Made by a program: the position numbers and the translations under genes. From Sabulicella rubraurantiaca (lineage in GTDB: Bacteria > Pseudomonadota > Alphaproteobacteria > Acetobacterales > Acetobacteraceae), in assembly GCF_017355885.1 (NCBI RefSeq), contig NZ_JAFEUU010000011.1, positions 1-64,000 of the forward strand: a DNA stretch of 64,000 nt, in the 5' to 3' direction. Below the pieces are notes generated by a model. The model was given only the letters and a program-made list of their open reading frames with translations, did no database searches and was not told the DNA's origin. Of the stretch, positions 53,506 through 63,822 are shown piece by piece (position 1 is the first letter of the stretch; each line of letters begins with the position of its first letter).

Positions 53506-53896
53506 TGCCGGGAGGCCGGGCGACCGCTGGCGCGTCGAGCGATCGCGTGCTGGAGGAAAGTCCGGGCTCCACGGGAAGACGGTGCCGGCCAATGGCCGGC
53601 GGGGGGCGCAAGCCCTTCAGGGAAAGTGCCACAGAGAACAGACCGCCCGGGCGCCACGAGGCCCCCAGGCAAGGGTGAAACGGTGGGGTAAGGGCCCACC
53701 GCGCTTCCAGCAATGGCGGCGGCACGGCAAACCCCACCGGGAGCAAGGCCGAATAGGGAGGGCTGCCGAAAGGCAGGGGGTTCCCGCCCCGCCCTCCGGG
53801 TTGGCCGCGCGAAGCCAGCGGCGACGCTGGCTCCAGAGGAATGGTCGCACAGGCCCGAAAGGGCTGGACAGAACCCGGCTTATAGGCCTTCCGGCA
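53506..53896 (+). ncRNA. rnpB: RNase P RNA, bacterial type A
   Basis: The catalytic RNA that trims tRNA 5' ends. The P1 stem is TGCCGGGAGGCC (53506-53517) with GGCCTTCCGGCA (53885-53896). The universal core CGAGCGATCGCGTGCTGGAGG and AAAGTCCGGGCTCC follow, and AGAGGAATGGTCGCACAGG and ACAGAACCCGGCTTATAGG near the 3' end. Length is about 390 nt, normal for type A. It lies between the amidase and the dcw cluster, the usual alphaproteobacterial location. Confidence 0.95.
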
Positions 53897-54358
53897 CCAC
53901 TTTCCTGCTGCGGCATGCAGGCCGAAGCTGTGTCACTGAAGAGTCAGATGATTCCATTTCTGTTCCCTGTGGCAGCTTCGCCACTGGCGGAAGCCGTGCC
54001 AGAGGCCCTTCCGTATAAACCCTTAAGAAACGCACCTAAGCTGCTGATTCGGTTCATTTATAACAAAATTGCGGCCCTGGACGCCCAAGCATTATCCCTT
54101 GCCATCCCATCTCGGCCCACGTAGAACCATTACAGCCCGGTCGGGGCCACATCTCGCTCGGGGGGGCGGGCGGCACTGACGGGTTGGTCGGGCGAGCCGG
54201 CGAGGTCGGGGGGCCTCGTCGGCCGCTGCTCCCTCACCCCAACGTGTGAGGTGCGGCCCGGTCTCTCCCCCGTGGCGAGGACGTGATCGCACACCCCGGA
54301 GGCGCCCCGCGCCAATGGCGGTTCACTGCGGTCTGCAACGGGGGGCATCCGGGCGCAG
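53897..54358 (+). other. intergenic region upstream of the dcw cluster
   Basis: No gene is supported in these 462 bp. The first half (to about 54110) is clearly more AT-rich than the rest of the window and holds -10-like words TATAAA (54014-54019) and TATAAC (54059-54064), each without a good -35. A 7-bp inverted repeat (GAAGCTG 53924-53930, CAGCTTC 53973-53979) and a 5-bp hairpin at 53904-53921 lie near the rnpB end. The second half is very GC-rich. It should contain the dcw promoter and MraZ operator, which I cannot place exactly. Confidence 0.45.
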
Positions 54359-54805
54359 ATGACCCAGTTCCGGGGCAAGTTCACGAACAAGCTCGACGCG
54401 AAGGCTCGCGTCAGCGTCCCTGCCCTGTTTCGCGCCCGCCTCGCCGGTGAGGGCTTGGTCCTCCGCCGCTCCACCCGTCACCCCTGCATCGAAGCCTGGC
54501 CCGCCTCGCATTTCGATGCCGCTGCGCCCAACACCAGCCCCCTCGACGAGCCGACCGAGGAGGACGACGCCATCGCCTACGCCCTCCTCGCCGATGTGCT
54601 CGATGTCACCCCCGACCCCGAAGGGCGCATGGTCCTCCCCCGAGACCTGCTGGATCACGCCGCGCTGTCCTCCGCCGTGACCTTCATGGGTCGGGGCGAG
54701 TATTTCGAGCTTTGGGAGCCCGACGCCGCCGAGGCGCAGATCGCCGCGGCGCGCGAGCGCATGGCTGCCCGCGCCCGCGCCAAGTCGGAAGGGGGCGCGG
54801 CATGA
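54359..54805 (+). CDS. mraZ: transcriptional regulator MraZ
   Basis: MraZ is a SpoVT-AbrB-type ring-forming DNA-binding protein that represses its own dcw operon. The 148-residue product has the two family repeats: [21 protein letters not shown] near the start and [20 protein letters not shown] near 80-100. It ends with a short Ala/Arg-rich tail. Its stop overlaps the rsmH start as ATGA. Confidence 0.95.
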   Translation: MTQFRGKFTNKLDAKARVSVPALFRARLAGEGLVLRRSTRHPCIEAWPASHFDAAAPNTSPLDEPTEEDDAIAYALLADVLDVTPDPEGRMVLPRDLLDHAALSSAVTFMGRGEYFELWEPDAAEAQIAAARERMAARARAKSEGGAA

Positions 54806-55746
54806 GCCACATCCCTGTCCTCCTGAACGAGGTTCTGGCCACCCTGTCCCCCCAGGCCGGCGAGGTGATCCTGGACGGGACCTTCGGTGGTGGCGGCTAT
54901 GCCTCCGCCATCCTGGACGCCGCCCCCTGCACCCTCTGGGCCATGGACCGCGACCCGGATGCCATCCGCCGCGGCGCCGCCCTTGCCGCCCGGCATCCGG
55001 GCCGGTTGCACCTGATCGAAGGTCGGTTCGGCGACATGGCCGAGCATTTGGCCGCACGCGGCGTGACCCAGCTGGACGGCGTCGTGCTCGATCTTGGCGT
55101 GTCCTCCTTCCAGCTGGACGAGGCGCAGCGCGGCTTCTCCTTCCGCGCCGATGGCCCGCTTGACATGCGCATGGAGATGGCCGGCCCCTCCGCCGCCGAC
55201 CTCGTGAACGGGCTGCCGGAGCGCGAGCTGGCGGACCTGATCTGGGAGCTGGGCGAGGAGCGTCATTCCCGCCGCATCGCCCGTGCCATCATTACCGCGC
55301 GCGCGGAAGCTCCCATCACCACGACGCTGCGCCTCGCTGAGATCATCCGCTCCTCGGTCCCGCGCGATCCGTCCGGCCTTCACCCTGCGACTCGGGCCTT
55401 CCAGGCGCTGCGGATTCGCGTGAACGACGAACTCGGCGAAGTTTCCCGCGCGCTGGAATCCGCACTCTCCCTGATGGCGCCCAACGGCAGAATCGTTGTC
55501 GTCTCCTTTCATTCCCTCGAGGACCGATTGGTGAAGCGCGCATTCCAGACCGCCGCGGGCCGGACGCCCGGCGCCTCGCGTCACGACCCCCGCTCCCTGC
55601 TGCCGGGTGCTGGTGCCCCTGCCGGCTTCCGGCTGCTGACGCCCCGTTCGATCCGTCCTTCCGAAAGCGAATGCGCGGCCAATCCCCGCGCCCGATCCGC
55701 CCATCTCCGTGCCCTCCAGCGCCTGCCAGAAAGCGCCGCCGCATGA
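54802..55746 (+). CDS. rsmH: 16S rRNA (cytosine(1402)-N(4))-methyltransferase RsmH
   Basis: RsmH (MraW) methylates N4 of C1402 in the ribosomal P site. The 314-residue protein begins [20 protein letters not shown] and has the SAM motif [33 protein letters not shown], the central helical cap and the closing [16 protein letters not shown]. It overlaps mraZ and ftsL by 4 nt each. Confidence 0.96.
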   Translation: MSHIPVLLNEVLATLSPQAGEVILDGTFGGGGYASAILDAAPCTLWAMDRDPDAIRRGAALAARHPGRLHLIEGRFGDMAEHLAARGVTQLDGVVLDLGVSSFQLDEAQRGFSFRADGPLDMRMEMAGPSAADLVNGLPERELADLIWELGEERHSRRIARAIITARAEAPITTTLRLAEIIRSSVPRDPSGLHPATRAFQALRIRVNDELGEVSRALESALSLMAPNGRIVVVSFHSLEDRLVKRAFQTAAGRTPGASRHDPRSLLPGAGAPAGFRLLTPRSIRPSESECAANPRARSAHLRALQRLPESAAA

Positions 55747-56654
55747 TCCATCCCCTGACCGCCATCACCTTCGCCGCGTTTTTCGGAGCCGGCTTCTACG
55801 TCTTCCAGACGAAGGAGGAGGTGGCGCAGCTTGACCGCGACCTGCGCGACATTCGCCGCCAGACCGAAGCGGAGATGAGCCGCACCCAGATCCTGAATGC
55901 CGAATGGGCGCGGCTGAACGACCAAGAGCGGCTGCGGCACATGGCCACCAGCCACCTGCGCCACATGCAGCCCATGGAGCCCGCGCAGTTCCAGCGCCTG
56001 GAGGACGCGCAGCGCCGCATGCCCCAGGCCGTGGCCTTCACGCCTGTCTCCACCGGCTTCGGCCCGCGCACCGAACTCGCCTCCGCCCCTGGCGAGGCGC
56101 TGGTCTTCACGGCCGCCGATTTCCGTCCGGCGCCTGCCGCCCCGGCCGCTGCCCCCGTCGTCGTGGCCGAGGCCCCGCGCCCAGTGCCAGCGCGCCCCGC
56201 GCCAGAGGCGCCACGCGCCGATGCCCCGGCCGCGCCCGTGCTGGCCGCCGCGCCGGCCCCCGCCCCCGCTCCGGTTCCGGCCGCTGCTCCGGCCCCCGCG
56301 CCCGCCCCGATGGTGATCGCCGCCACGCCGGAGGCACCCCGCGCCGCGCCGCGCGTGGCTGATCCGATCCGCCCCGTCCGCGCCGAGATGCCGGTCGCCG
56401 AGGCGCCGCGCGCCGCCCCGCGCCGCGCCCGCACGGAGATCGCCCGCACGGATGTCGCCTCCCTGCCATCCGTCACCAGCGCCAGCCAGCCGCCGCGCCC
56501 GGCGCAGCCGCCGGTCATCCACACCCCGGCCTCGCCGAACTCGGCCATTCCGCAGCCCGCGTTCCGCACCGCCATGGCCGCTCCGGTCCAGGCCAGCGGC
56601 TCGCTGATCGGTGGCGGGATGGCCCTGCCCCCGCCGGTGCCCTTCGGCCGGTAA
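55743..56654 (+). CDS. ftsL: FtsL-like cell-division protein with long Ala/Pro tail
   Basis: FtsL pairs with FtsB and FtsQ to activate septal wall synthesis. The 303-residue product starts with a membrane span (about 6-22) and a short coiled coil (about 23-80: [21 protein letters not shown]), the FtsL layout, at the FtsL position between rsmH and ftsI. After about residue 110 it continues with nearly 200 residues very rich in Ala, Pro and Arg, which FtsL of most bacteria (about 90-120 residues) lacks. The tail would be periplasmic. Identity rests mainly on position and the N-terminal part. Confidence 0.75.
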   Translation: MIHPLTAITFAAFFGAGFYVFQTKEEVAQLDRDLRDIRRQTEAEMSRTQILNAEWARLNDQERLRHMATSHLRHMQPMEPAQFQRLEDAQRRMPQAVAFTPVSTGFGPRTELASAPGEALVFTAADFRPAPAAPAAAPVVVAEAPRPVPARPAPEAPRADAPAAPVLAAAPAPAPAPVPAAAPAPAPAPMVIAATPEAPRAAPRVADPIRPVRAEMPVAEAPRAAPRRARTEIARTDVASLPSVTSASQPPRPAQPPVIHTPASPNSAIPQPAFRTAMAAPVQASGSLIGGGMALPPPVPFGR

Positions 56655-56657
56655 ACC

Positions 56658-58625
56658 GTGACGCACCTCCCCCCACCTTCGCCGGACGCCGCCCCCCGGG
56701 GCCGCCCGGAGGCGCCCCTGCCACCGCAGGAGAGCGCCTCGCGGGCCCTGGTGCGCGTCGCCCCGGGCGAGGCGCTCATGCGCACGCGCATGAAGGGGAG
56801 GCTGTTCGTCGCCGCCGCAGGCTTCGGCCTGCTGTTCACCGCGGTCGGGCTGAAGCTGACCGACGCCACCGTGCTGGACCCGGCGGCCTCGCGCATCGCC
56901 ACCGCCCCTCGCTCCGCCCCCGTGTCCGAAGCACCAGTCGCGCGGGCCGAGATCACCGACCGCAACGGTGAAGTGCTGGCGGTGACAGTGCGCGGCACCG
57001 CGCTCTACGCCCGCCCGCCGCAGATCGACGACCCGCGCGCCGTGGCGGACCAGCTTGTCCGCATCCTGCCGCACCTGGACCGGGATCGCCTGGTGCAGCG
57101 CCTCTCCCCGCCCCGGCAGTTCGCCTACATCGATCGCTTCATCACGCCGCGCCAGGAACAGGCGATCAACAACCTCGGCATCCTCGGCCTCTACTTCGAG
57201 ACCGCCGAGCGCCGCACCTATCCGCGCGGCCGCGATGCGGCCCACGTGCTGGGCGTGGTGGACGTGGACGGGGTGGGCATCGCCGGCGTCGAGAAGTGGT
57301 TCGACGAGCGGCTGCGCGTGTCCCGCGCGCCCCTGCGCCTGTCCATCGACATCCGCATCCAGCGCGAGGTGCGCGAGGCGCTGGACTGGGCGATCGGCCG
57401 GTTCAACGGCATCGGCGGCGCGGCCATCATGATGGATGTCCACACCGCCGAGGTGCTGGGCATGGTGTCGCTGCCGGACTTCGCCGCCTCCGACCTCGCC
57501 CAGGCCCCGGCGGAGCAGCGCTTCAACCGCGCCGTCACCGGCGTCTACGAGCCCGGCTCGACCTTCAAGCTGCTTACCTCCGCCATGGCGCTCGACCTCG
57601 GGACGGTGCAGCTGCATTCAGGCTTCGACGCCTCGCGCCCCATCCGGATCGGGCGGCACACGATCAACGACTTCCGCGGCAAGAATCGCTGGCTCGCCCT
57701 GCCGGAGATCATCGCCTACTCCTCGAACCTCGCCACTGCCCACATGGCGATGACAGTCGGGCCGACCCGGCACCGCGAGTTCATCGGGCGGATGGGGCTG
57801 CTGCAGCGCCTCACGGTGGAACTGCCCGAGGCGGCGGTTCCCCTCGCGCCCTCTCAGCGCAACTGGCGCGACGTCAACACCATGACGATCGGCTTCGGCC
57901 ACGGCATCTCGGTCACGCCGCTGCATGTCATCACCGCGACCAGCGCCCTGGCCAATGGCGGCATCCTTCGCCAGCCGACCGTCCTCGCCCAGCCCGAGGG
58001 GGCGGAGCGCGAGGGGGTGCGCGTGATCTCCGAGCGCACCTCGGAGCAGATGCGCCGCCTGATGCGCGTGGCGGTGACGGATGGCTCCGCCCGCTCCGCC
58101 GAAAGCCCCGGCTACTTCATCGGCGGCAAGACCGGCACGGCGCAGAAGACCAATGACCGCGGCGTCTATATCGAGAACCGCCGTATCTCCGCCTTCGTCG
58201 GGGCCTTCCCGATGAATGCGCCGCGCTATTCCATGTACCTCATGGTGGATGAGCCGAAGCCCCGCGCCGACACGGGCGGCTTCGCGACGGCGGGCGTCGT
58301 CGCTGCCCCGACCGCGCGCCGCGTGCTGGAGCGCACGGCCCCCATCCTTGGCATGGTGCCTGAGATCGAACGGCAGCAGCAGATCCAGTCCACCATCGCC
58401 CTTCCCCTCCAGCCGGGCCGTCCGGCGGCGCCGCGCATCCAGCCGGCCGCGCAGTCCACACCCACACCTCGCCCAGCTCCGACCCTGGCGCCCCGCCCCG
58501 CCGTGCCGCCGGGCTTCGAGCCCGGCCAGGCCCCGCTGCGCCGCACCGATGCCGGCGAAGGGGTGGCGATGCCACGCCTCGTCATTCACGGGCTCAGCCC
58601 CGAGTCCGGCCGTGCGGCTCGATGA
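56658..58625 (+). CDS. ftsI: penicillin-binding protein 3 / FtsI, septal transpeptidase
   Basis: FtsI crosslinks peptidoglycan at the septum. The 655-residue protein (GTG start) has one N-terminal span (about 49-66), a pedestal domain and a transpeptidase domain with the three catalytic motifs: SxxK as S301-TFK304, SxN as S355-S-N357 and KTG at 491-493 (GGKTGTAQKT). The last 70 residues are Pro/Ala/Arg-rich and go beyond the family core. The end overlaps the murE start by 14 nt. Confidence 0.95.
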   Translation: MTHLPPPSPDAAPRGRPEAPLPPQESASRALVRVAPGEALMRTRMKGRLFVAAAGFGLLFTAVGLKLTDATVLDPAASRIATAPRSAPVSEAPVARAEITDRNGEVLAVTVRGTALYARPPQIDDPRAVADQLVRILPHLDRDRLVQRLSPPRQFAYIDRFITPRQEQAINNLGILGLYFETAERRTYPRGRDAAHVLGVVDVDGVGIAGVEKWFDERLRVSRAPLRLSIDIRIQREVREALDWAIGRFNGIGGAAIMMDVHTAEVLGMVSLPDFAASDLAQAPAEQRFNRAVTGVYEPGSTFKLLTSAMALDLGTVQLHSGFDASRPIRIGRHTINDFRGKNRWLALPEIIAYSSNLATAHMAMTVGPTRHREFIGRMGLLQRLTVELPEAAVPLAPSQRNWRDVNTMTIGFGHGISVTPLHVITATSALANGGILRQPTVLAQPEGAEREGVRVISERTSEQMRRLMRVAVTDGSARSAESPGYFIGGKTGTAQKTNDRGVYIENRRISAFVGAFPMNAPRYSMYLMVDEPKPRADTGGFATAGVVAAPTARRVLERTAPILGMVPEIERQQQIQSTIALPLQPGRPAAPRIQPAAQSTPTPRPAPTLAPRPAVPPGFEPGQAPLRRTDAGEGVAMPRLVIHGLSPESGRAAR

Positions 58626-60042
58626 TCTGCTCGGCTGCGGTGTCGCGGTTCCCGAAGCGGCGGCGGATGCGCGCTTCGCCCGCCTGACGGCCGATAGCCG
58701 AGACGCCGGACCCGAGACCGTCTTCTTCGCCCTGCCCGGCAGCCGCCATGACGGCCGCGCCCATATCGGCGGCGCGGTGGAGCGCGGCGCCGTCGCCGTG
58801 GTCGCACCGGAGGGAACCACCTGGCCTAAAGGCGTCCCGGCGCGCCCGCTGCTCCTCGCCGCTGATCCGCGCCGGGCACTCGCGCTTGCAGCCGCGCGGC
58901 TGACGCCGGGCCAGCCAGAGTATGCGGTCGCCGTCACGGGCACCAACGGCAAGACCAGCACCGCCGACTTCCTGCGGCAGATGGCGGAGCTGGCCGGGCA
59001 CAAGGCCGCGTCGCTCGGCACGCTCGGCCTCGTCGCGCCCGCCTTCCCGCCGGGTCCTTCGCTCACCACGCCCGACCCGGTCACGCTGCACGCGACGCTC
59101 GCTGCCCTCGATGGTGCCGGGGTGACGCGGCTCGCCATGGAAGCCTCGTCGCACGGGCTGGACCAGCGGCGCCTGGACGGGGTGCGGCTTGCGGGAGCCG
59201 GCTTCACCAACCTGACGCGTGACCACCTCGATTATCACGGCTCCCTGGAGGCCTATCGCGACGCCAAGCTGCGGCTGTTCGACGCCCTGCTGCCGCAAGG
59301 CGCCATCGCCGCTGCCGGCGCGGGCATGGACGCGGAAACGCGCGAGGCGCTGCGGGCGGTCGCCACGCGCCGCCGCCTCGAATGGCGGGAAGCGGCCGTG
59401 GAGGATTGGCGCCCCCTGCCGGATGGGCAGGTGGCTCGCATCGCGGGGCGCGAGGTGGAGCTTCGCATCCCTGGCCGCTTCCAGGCGGAGAATGCGGCGC
59501 TGGCCGTTGCCCTCGCGCCGGCCCTGGGTCTCTCGGATCCCCTCGGCTTGCTGCCGCGCCTCACGGGGGTGCGGGGGCGGATGGAACTGGCCGCCACCCT
59601 GCCCAATGGCGCCGCCATCTTCGTGGACTACGCCCACACCCCCGACGCGCTGACCCGCCTCCTCGCCGCGCTGCGCCCGCACGTGGCTAAGGGCGCGCGT
59701 CTGCATGTGCTGTTCGGCGCTGGCGGCGACCGCGACCCCGGCAAGCGCCCCCTGATGGGCGAGGCTGCCGCGCGCGGCGCCGACCGCGTCTGGATCACCG
59801 ACGACAATCCGCGCTCGGAGGACCCGGCCACCATCCGTCGTGCCGTGCTGGAAGGCGCGCCCGGCGCCGTCGATGCCGGCGCGCGGGAAGCGGCGATCGC
59901 CCGCGCCCTCGAAGCCCTCGGCCCCGGCGATGTCCTGGCCGTGGCCGGCAAGGGGCATGAGCAGGGCCAGACCATCGCGGGCGTCACCCTTCCCTTCGAC
60001 GATGCCGAGGTGGTGCGCCGCCTTGCCGGAGCACCCACATGA
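58612..60042 (+). CDS. murE: UDP-MurNAc-L-Ala-D-Glu:meso-DAP ligase MurE
   Basis: MurE adds the third residue to the peptidoglycan stem. The 476-residue product (GTG start at 58612, inside the ftsI end) has the ATP loop TGTNGKTS, the central ligase domain (YHGSLEAYRDAKLRLF, DYAHTPDAL) and the DNPR motif in DDNPRSEDP, which selects meso-diaminopimelate rather than lysine. This fits a Gram-negative wall and ties to aspartokinase (lysC) elsewhere in the window. KGHEQGQ closes the C-terminal domain. Confidence 0.95.
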   Translation: MRLDDLLGCGVAVPEAAADARFARLTADSRDAGPETVFFALPGSRHDGRAHIGGAVERGAVAVVAPEGTTWPKGVPARPLLLAADPRRALALAAARLTPGQPEYAVAVTGTNGKTSTADFLRQMAELAGHKAASLGTLGLVAPAFPPGPSLTTPDPVTLHATLAALDGAGVTRLAMEASSHGLDQRRLDGVRLAGAGFTNLTRDHLDYHGSLEAYRDAKLRLFDALLPQGAIAAAGAGMDAETREALRAVATRRRLEWREAAVEDWRPLPDGQVARIAGREVELRIPGRFQAENAALAVALAPALGLSDPLGLLPRLTGVRGRMELAATLPNGAAIFVDYAHTPDALTRLLAALRPHVAKGARLHVLFGAGGDRDPGKRPLMGEAAARGADRVWITDDNPRSEDPATIRRAVLEGAPGAVDAGAREAAIARALEALGPGDVLAVAGKGHEQGQTIAGVTLPFDDAEVVRRLAGAPT

Positions 60043-61415
60043 CCCCCCTCTGGACCGCCGCCGAACTGCGCGAGGCGACGGGCGGGGCGTGCGACGACAC
60101 GCTCTCCGCGACCGGCATCTCCATCGACACCCGCACCGTCCAACCGGGCGATCTCTTCGTGGCGCTGCGGGCGGAGCGCGACGGGCACGACTTCGTCGCC
60201 CAGGCCTTCGCCGCGGGCGCCTCCGCCATGGTGGATCGCGACGTGCCGACCGGGCCCACGCTGCGCGTGGCCGACACCCTGGCCGGGCTGACGGCACTGG
60301 GCGCGGCCGGGCGGGTTCGCTCCTCCGCGCGGGTGATCGGCGTCACGGGCAGCGTGGGCAAGACCACCACGAAGGAGATGCTGCGCCGCGCCTGCGCCGG
60401 CCTCGGCCCGGCCCATGCGAGCGCGGCGAGCCACAACAACCACTGGGGCGTTCCCCTCACCCTGGCCCGGATGCCGCGCGAGACGGCATGGGCGGCGGTG
60501 GAGATGGGGATGAACCACCGTGGAGAGATCGCGCCGCTGTCGCGCCTCGCCCGGCCGCATGTCGCGGTGGTGACCAATGTGGGCACGGCACATATCGGCC
60601 ACCTCGGCAGCCAGGAGGCCATCGCGGAGGAGAAGGCCGACATCGCCGCCGGCCTCGTGCCCGGCGGCGTGGCGGTGTTGCCGGCCGAGAGCTTGCATTT
60701 CGCACGCATGTCCGAGGTCGCAGGCGGGCACGGCGCCCGCGTCATCGGCTTCGGTGAGGGGCCGGAATGCGAGGCGCGGCTGCTGGACTTCAAGGGCGAG
60801 GAGGCTTCCTCCACCGCGCTCTTCTCTCTGTCCGGCCGCCACGTGACGCTATCCCTGGCGCAGCCTGGGAAGCACATGGCGTTGAACGCGCTGGCCGCCC
60901 TCGCCGCCATCCAGGCGGCGGGCGGTGATGCCGGTCTGGCCGCGGCGGCGCTGGAAGGCTTCGGCGCCGGGGCCGGGCGCGGCGAGATGCGGCGCATCTC
61001 CACCCCAGATGGCGGCGTCGCCCTGCTGCTGGACGAAAGCTACAACAGCAGCGACACGGCCTTGCGCGCTGCAGTCGGCGTGCTGGCAGCGCAGAAGGCG
61101 AAGCGGCGCATCGTCGTGCTGGGTGACATGCTGGAAATGGGAAGCCACGGCCCTGCGTTGCACGAAAACCTCGCCCCGGAGGTCGCTTCGCACGCTGATC
61201 TGGTCTTTGCCTGCGGCCCCTTGATGAGCCGCCTCTTCGCTGGCATCCCCCCCGCGCGGCAGGGCTTCTGGGCGGAGACGTCCGAGGCTCTCGCGCCCCG
61301 GCTCGTGGCAGCGTTGCGCGACGGGGACGCCGTTCTGGTCAAGGGCTCACTCGGCATGCGGATGGCGGCGGTCATCCGCGCGCTGGATGCTGCCGGTGGG
61401 AAGGCTTCCGCATGA
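60039..61415 (+). CDS. murF: UDP-MurNAc-tripeptide--D-Ala-D-Ala ligase MurF
   Basis: MurF adds the D-Ala-D-Ala dipeptide to finish the wall precursor. The 458-residue protein has the N-terminal substrate domain ([17 protein letters not shown]), ATP loop [11 protein letters not shown] near residue 107, [12 protein letters not shown] and the central-domain EMGMN, and the C-terminal domain with LGDMLEMG. Its ATG overlaps the murE stop as ATGA. Confidence 0.95.
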   Translation: MTPLWTAAELREATGGACDDTLSATGISIDTRTVQPGDLFVALRAERDGHDFVAQAFAAGASAMVDRDVPTGPTLRVADTLAGLTALGAAGRVRSSARVIGVTGSVGKTTTKEMLRRACAGLGPAHASAASHNNHWGVPLTLARMPRETAWAAVEMGMNHRGEIAPLSRLARPHVAVVTNVGTAHIGHLGSQEAIAEEKADIAAGLVPGGVAVLPAESLHFARMSEVAGGHGARVIGFGEGPECEARLLDFKGEEASSTALFSLSGRHVTLSLAQPGKHMALNALAALAAIQAAGGDAGLAAAALEGFGAGAGRGEMRRISTPDGGVALLLDESYNSSDTALRAAVGVLAAQKAKRRIVVLGDMLEMGSHGPALHENLAPEVASHADLVFACGPLMSRLFAGIPPARQGFWAETSEALAPRLVAALRDGDAVLVKGSLGMRMAAVIRALDAAGGKASA

Positions 61416-62500
61416 TTCCGCTGCTTCTCGGCCCCTTCGCCGAGGAATTCATCCTGTTCAACCTGACGCGCTACATCACCTTCCGCGCGGGCGCCGCCTG
61501 CATGACCGCGCTCGTCCTGACCCTGGTCTTCGGCCGCCCCATCATCGCCTGGCTCCGCACCTTCCAGCCCGCCGGCCAGCCCATCCGGGAGGACGGGCCG
61601 CAATCGCATCTCCTCACCAAGAAGGGCACGCCCACCATGGGCGGGGTGCTGATCCTGTTCTCGCTCACCCTGTCCTTCCTGCTCTGGGCCGATCTGCGGA
61701 ACGGCTTCGTCTGGCCGGTGATGCTGGTCACGTTGGGCTATGGCGCGATCGGGTTCATGGATGACTGGCTGAAGGTGACCAAGCGCAACACCAAGGGCGT
61801 GTCGGGGCGGCAGAAGCTGATCGCCCAGGGGCTGATCGGCCTGGGTGCGGCCATCTGGTTCTGCATGCTCCTGCCCGCCGGGCTGGAGGACACGCTTGCG
61901 GTGCCGATCTTCAAGCAGGTGCTGATCCCCTTCGGCATCCTGTTCCCGCTCGTCGCCATGTTCGTGATGATGGGCGCCTCCAACGCCGTGAACCTGACGG
62001 ACGGGCTGGATGGCTTGGCCATCGTGCCGGTGATGATCGCGGCCGCCGTGTTTGCGCTGATCGCCTACCTCGTCGGCAACCGCATCTTCGCCGACCACCT
62101 CCAGCTGCACGGCGTCCCGGGCGCGGGCGAGCTGGCGGTGATCTGCTCGGCGCTCATCGGCGCCTCGCTCGGCTTCCTGTGGTTCAACGCGCCGCCGGCG
62201 GCGGTCTTCATGGGCGACACGGGCTCGCTCTCGCTGGGCGGCGCGCTGGGCGCGGTCGCGGTCGCCACGAAGCACGAGATCGTGCTGGCCATCGTCGGCG
62301 GGTTGTTCGTGGTGGAGACTCTCTCCGTCATGATCCAGGTCTTCTGGTTCAAGCGCACCGGGCGGCGTGTCTTCCTGATGGCGCCGCTGCACCACCATTT
62401 CGAGAAGAAGGGCTGGGCCGAGCCCACCATCGTGATCCGCTTCTGGATCATCGCCATGGTGCTCGGGCTGGTCGGCCTCTCGACGCTGAAGATCCGATGA
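61412..62500 (+). CDS. mraY: phospho-MurNAc-pentapeptide transferase MraY
   Basis: MraY links the UDP-MurNAc-pentapeptide to undecaprenyl phosphate in the inner membrane (lipid I). The 362-residue protein has about 10 membrane helices and the catalytic blocks [12 protein letters not shown], the Asp-Asp in [29 protein letters not shown] and the histidine cluster [12 protein letters not shown]. Both ends overlap neighbours by 4 nt. Confidence 0.96.
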   Translation: MIPLLLGPFAEEFILFNLTRYITFRAGAACMTALVLTLVFGRPIIAWLRTFQPAGQPIREDGPQSHLLTKKGTPTMGGVLILFSLTLSFLLWADLRNGFVWPVMLVTLGYGAIGFMDDWLKVTKRNTKGVSGRQKLIAQGLIGLGAAIWFCMLLPAGLEDTLAVPIFKQVLIPFGILFPLVAMFVMMGASNAVNLTDGLDGLAIVPVMIAAAVFALIAYLVGNRIFADHLQLHGVPGAGELAVICSALIGASLGFLWFNAPPAAVFMGDTGSLSLGGALGAVAVATKHEIVLAIVGGLFVVETLSVMIQVFWFKRTGRRVFLMAPLHHHFEKKGWAEPTIVIRFWIIAMVLGLVGLSTLKIR

Positions 62501-63822
62501 TGCCGTTCGCGGGGCAGCGCGTGGCGGTGGTGGGGCTCGGCAAGGCCGGGCTGCCTGCCGCGCGTCGCCTCGTCGAATGGGGCGCGGAGGTGACGGCCTG
62601 GGATGACAGCGAGAAGGCGCGCGAAGAAGCGCGCCGCGTCGGGCTTCGCATCGCTAACCCGGCGGAGCGCTTCGCCTTCGACGTGCTGCTGCTCTCCCCG
62701 GGCATCGCCCATCGCCTGCCCCGCCCGCACAAGGCGGCCGAGGCGGCGCAGGCGGCGGGCGCGCCCATCCTGTCCGAGATCGAGTTCCTGTTCCGCGCCG
62801 TCCGCCATGCCGGGTCGCGTGCGCGCTTCGCCGGCATCACCGGCACCAACGGCAAGAGCACGACGACGGCGCTGCTGGCGCATATCCTGGAGAGCGCGGG
62901 GAGGAAGGTCGCGGTGGGCGGCAATCTCGGCCCGCCCGCTCTCGGCCTGCCTATCCTGAGTGATGACGGCATCTACGTGCTGGAAATGTCCTCCTACGCG
63001 CTGGAGCGGCTGGACCGGACGCATTTCGACGTGGCCTGCCTGCTGAACCTCACGCCCGACCACCTGGACCGGCACGGCGACATGGCGGGCTATCGGGCTG
63101 CCAAGGCGCGCATCTTCGCGCATCACGGGCCGGGCGACGTGGCGGTGCTGGGCCAGGGCGATGTGCTCACTGCCTCGTTCGCGGAGGAAATCCCCTCGCG
63201 CGTCATTCCGCTCGGACCGGGCGGGGTGTGGTGGGAGGGACGCATCCTGCGCGACACGGCGGGCCCAATCACCGACCTCACCGAGTGCTCCACCTTGCCG
63301 GGCGATCACAACGCCCAGAACGCGGCAGCCGCCTGCGCCATGGCGATGGAGCTCGGCGTGCCGCGCGACGCGCTGGCGGTGGGGCTGCGGAGCTATCCCG
63401 GCCTGACGCACCGTCAGGAGGTCGTGGCGGAGCGCGACGGCATCCTGTTCGTGAATGACAGCAAGGCCACCAACGCCGACAGCACCGAGAAGGCCCTGGC
63501 TTCCTACGGGCGCGTCGTCTGGATCGCGGGCGGAGAAGGCAAGGAGGGTGGGATCGCCCCCCTCGCGCCGCTTTTCCCGCGCATCGCCCACGCGCTGCTG
63601 ATCGGGCGCGACGGCCCCGAATTCGCCGCAACCCTCGCATCGCATGGGGTCGCGCATGAGGTGGTGGGCACGCTGGAGGCGGCGGTGCCCCGCGCCATGG
63701 CGCTCGCGAAGCGCGGCGACGTGGTGCTGCTCTCCCCCGCCGCGGCCTCCTGGGACCAGTTCACCGGCTTCGACGCGCGGGGCGACCGCTTCCGCCAACT
63801 CGTGAGGGAGGCACTCGGCTGA
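62497..63822 (+). CDS. murD: UDP-MurNAc-L-Ala--D-Glu ligase MurD
   Basis: MurD adds D-glutamate to UDP-MurNAc-L-Ala. The 441-residue product has an N-terminal fold with [17 protein letters not shown], the ATP loop [27 protein letters not shown] and the C-terminal [15 protein letters not shown] and [12 protein letters not shown]. The ATG overlaps the mraY stop by 4 nt (ATGATG; the first ATG was chosen). Its stop shares one base with the ftsW start. Confidence 0.95.
   Translation: MMPFAGQRVAVVGLGKAGLPAARRLVEWGAEVTAWDDSEKAREEARRVGLRIANPAERFAFDVLLLSPGIAHRLPRPHKAAEAAQAAGAPILSEIEFLFRAVRHAGSRARFAGITGTNGKSTTTALLAHILESAGRKVAVGGNLGPPALGLPILSDDGIYVLEMSSYALERLDRTHFDVACLLNLTPDHLDRHGDMAGYRAAKARIFAHHGPGDVAVLGQGDVLTASFAEEIPSRVIPLGPGGVWWEGRILRDTAGPITDLTECSTLPGDHNAQNAAAACAMAMELGVPRDALAVGLRSYPGLTHRQEVVAERDGILFVNDSKATNADSTEKALASYGRVVWIAGGEGKEGGIAPLAPLFPRIAHALLIGRDGPEFAATLASHGVAHEVVGTLEAAVPRAMALAKRGDVVLLSPAAASWDQFTGFDARGDRFRQLVREALG

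Noticed and set aside
53948-54124. 58-codon open frame (starting MIPFLFPVAASP) in the AT-rich gap before mraZ
   Set aside because: Codon third positions are not GC-rich as in every real gene here, there is no ribosome site, and it lies in the likely promoter region.
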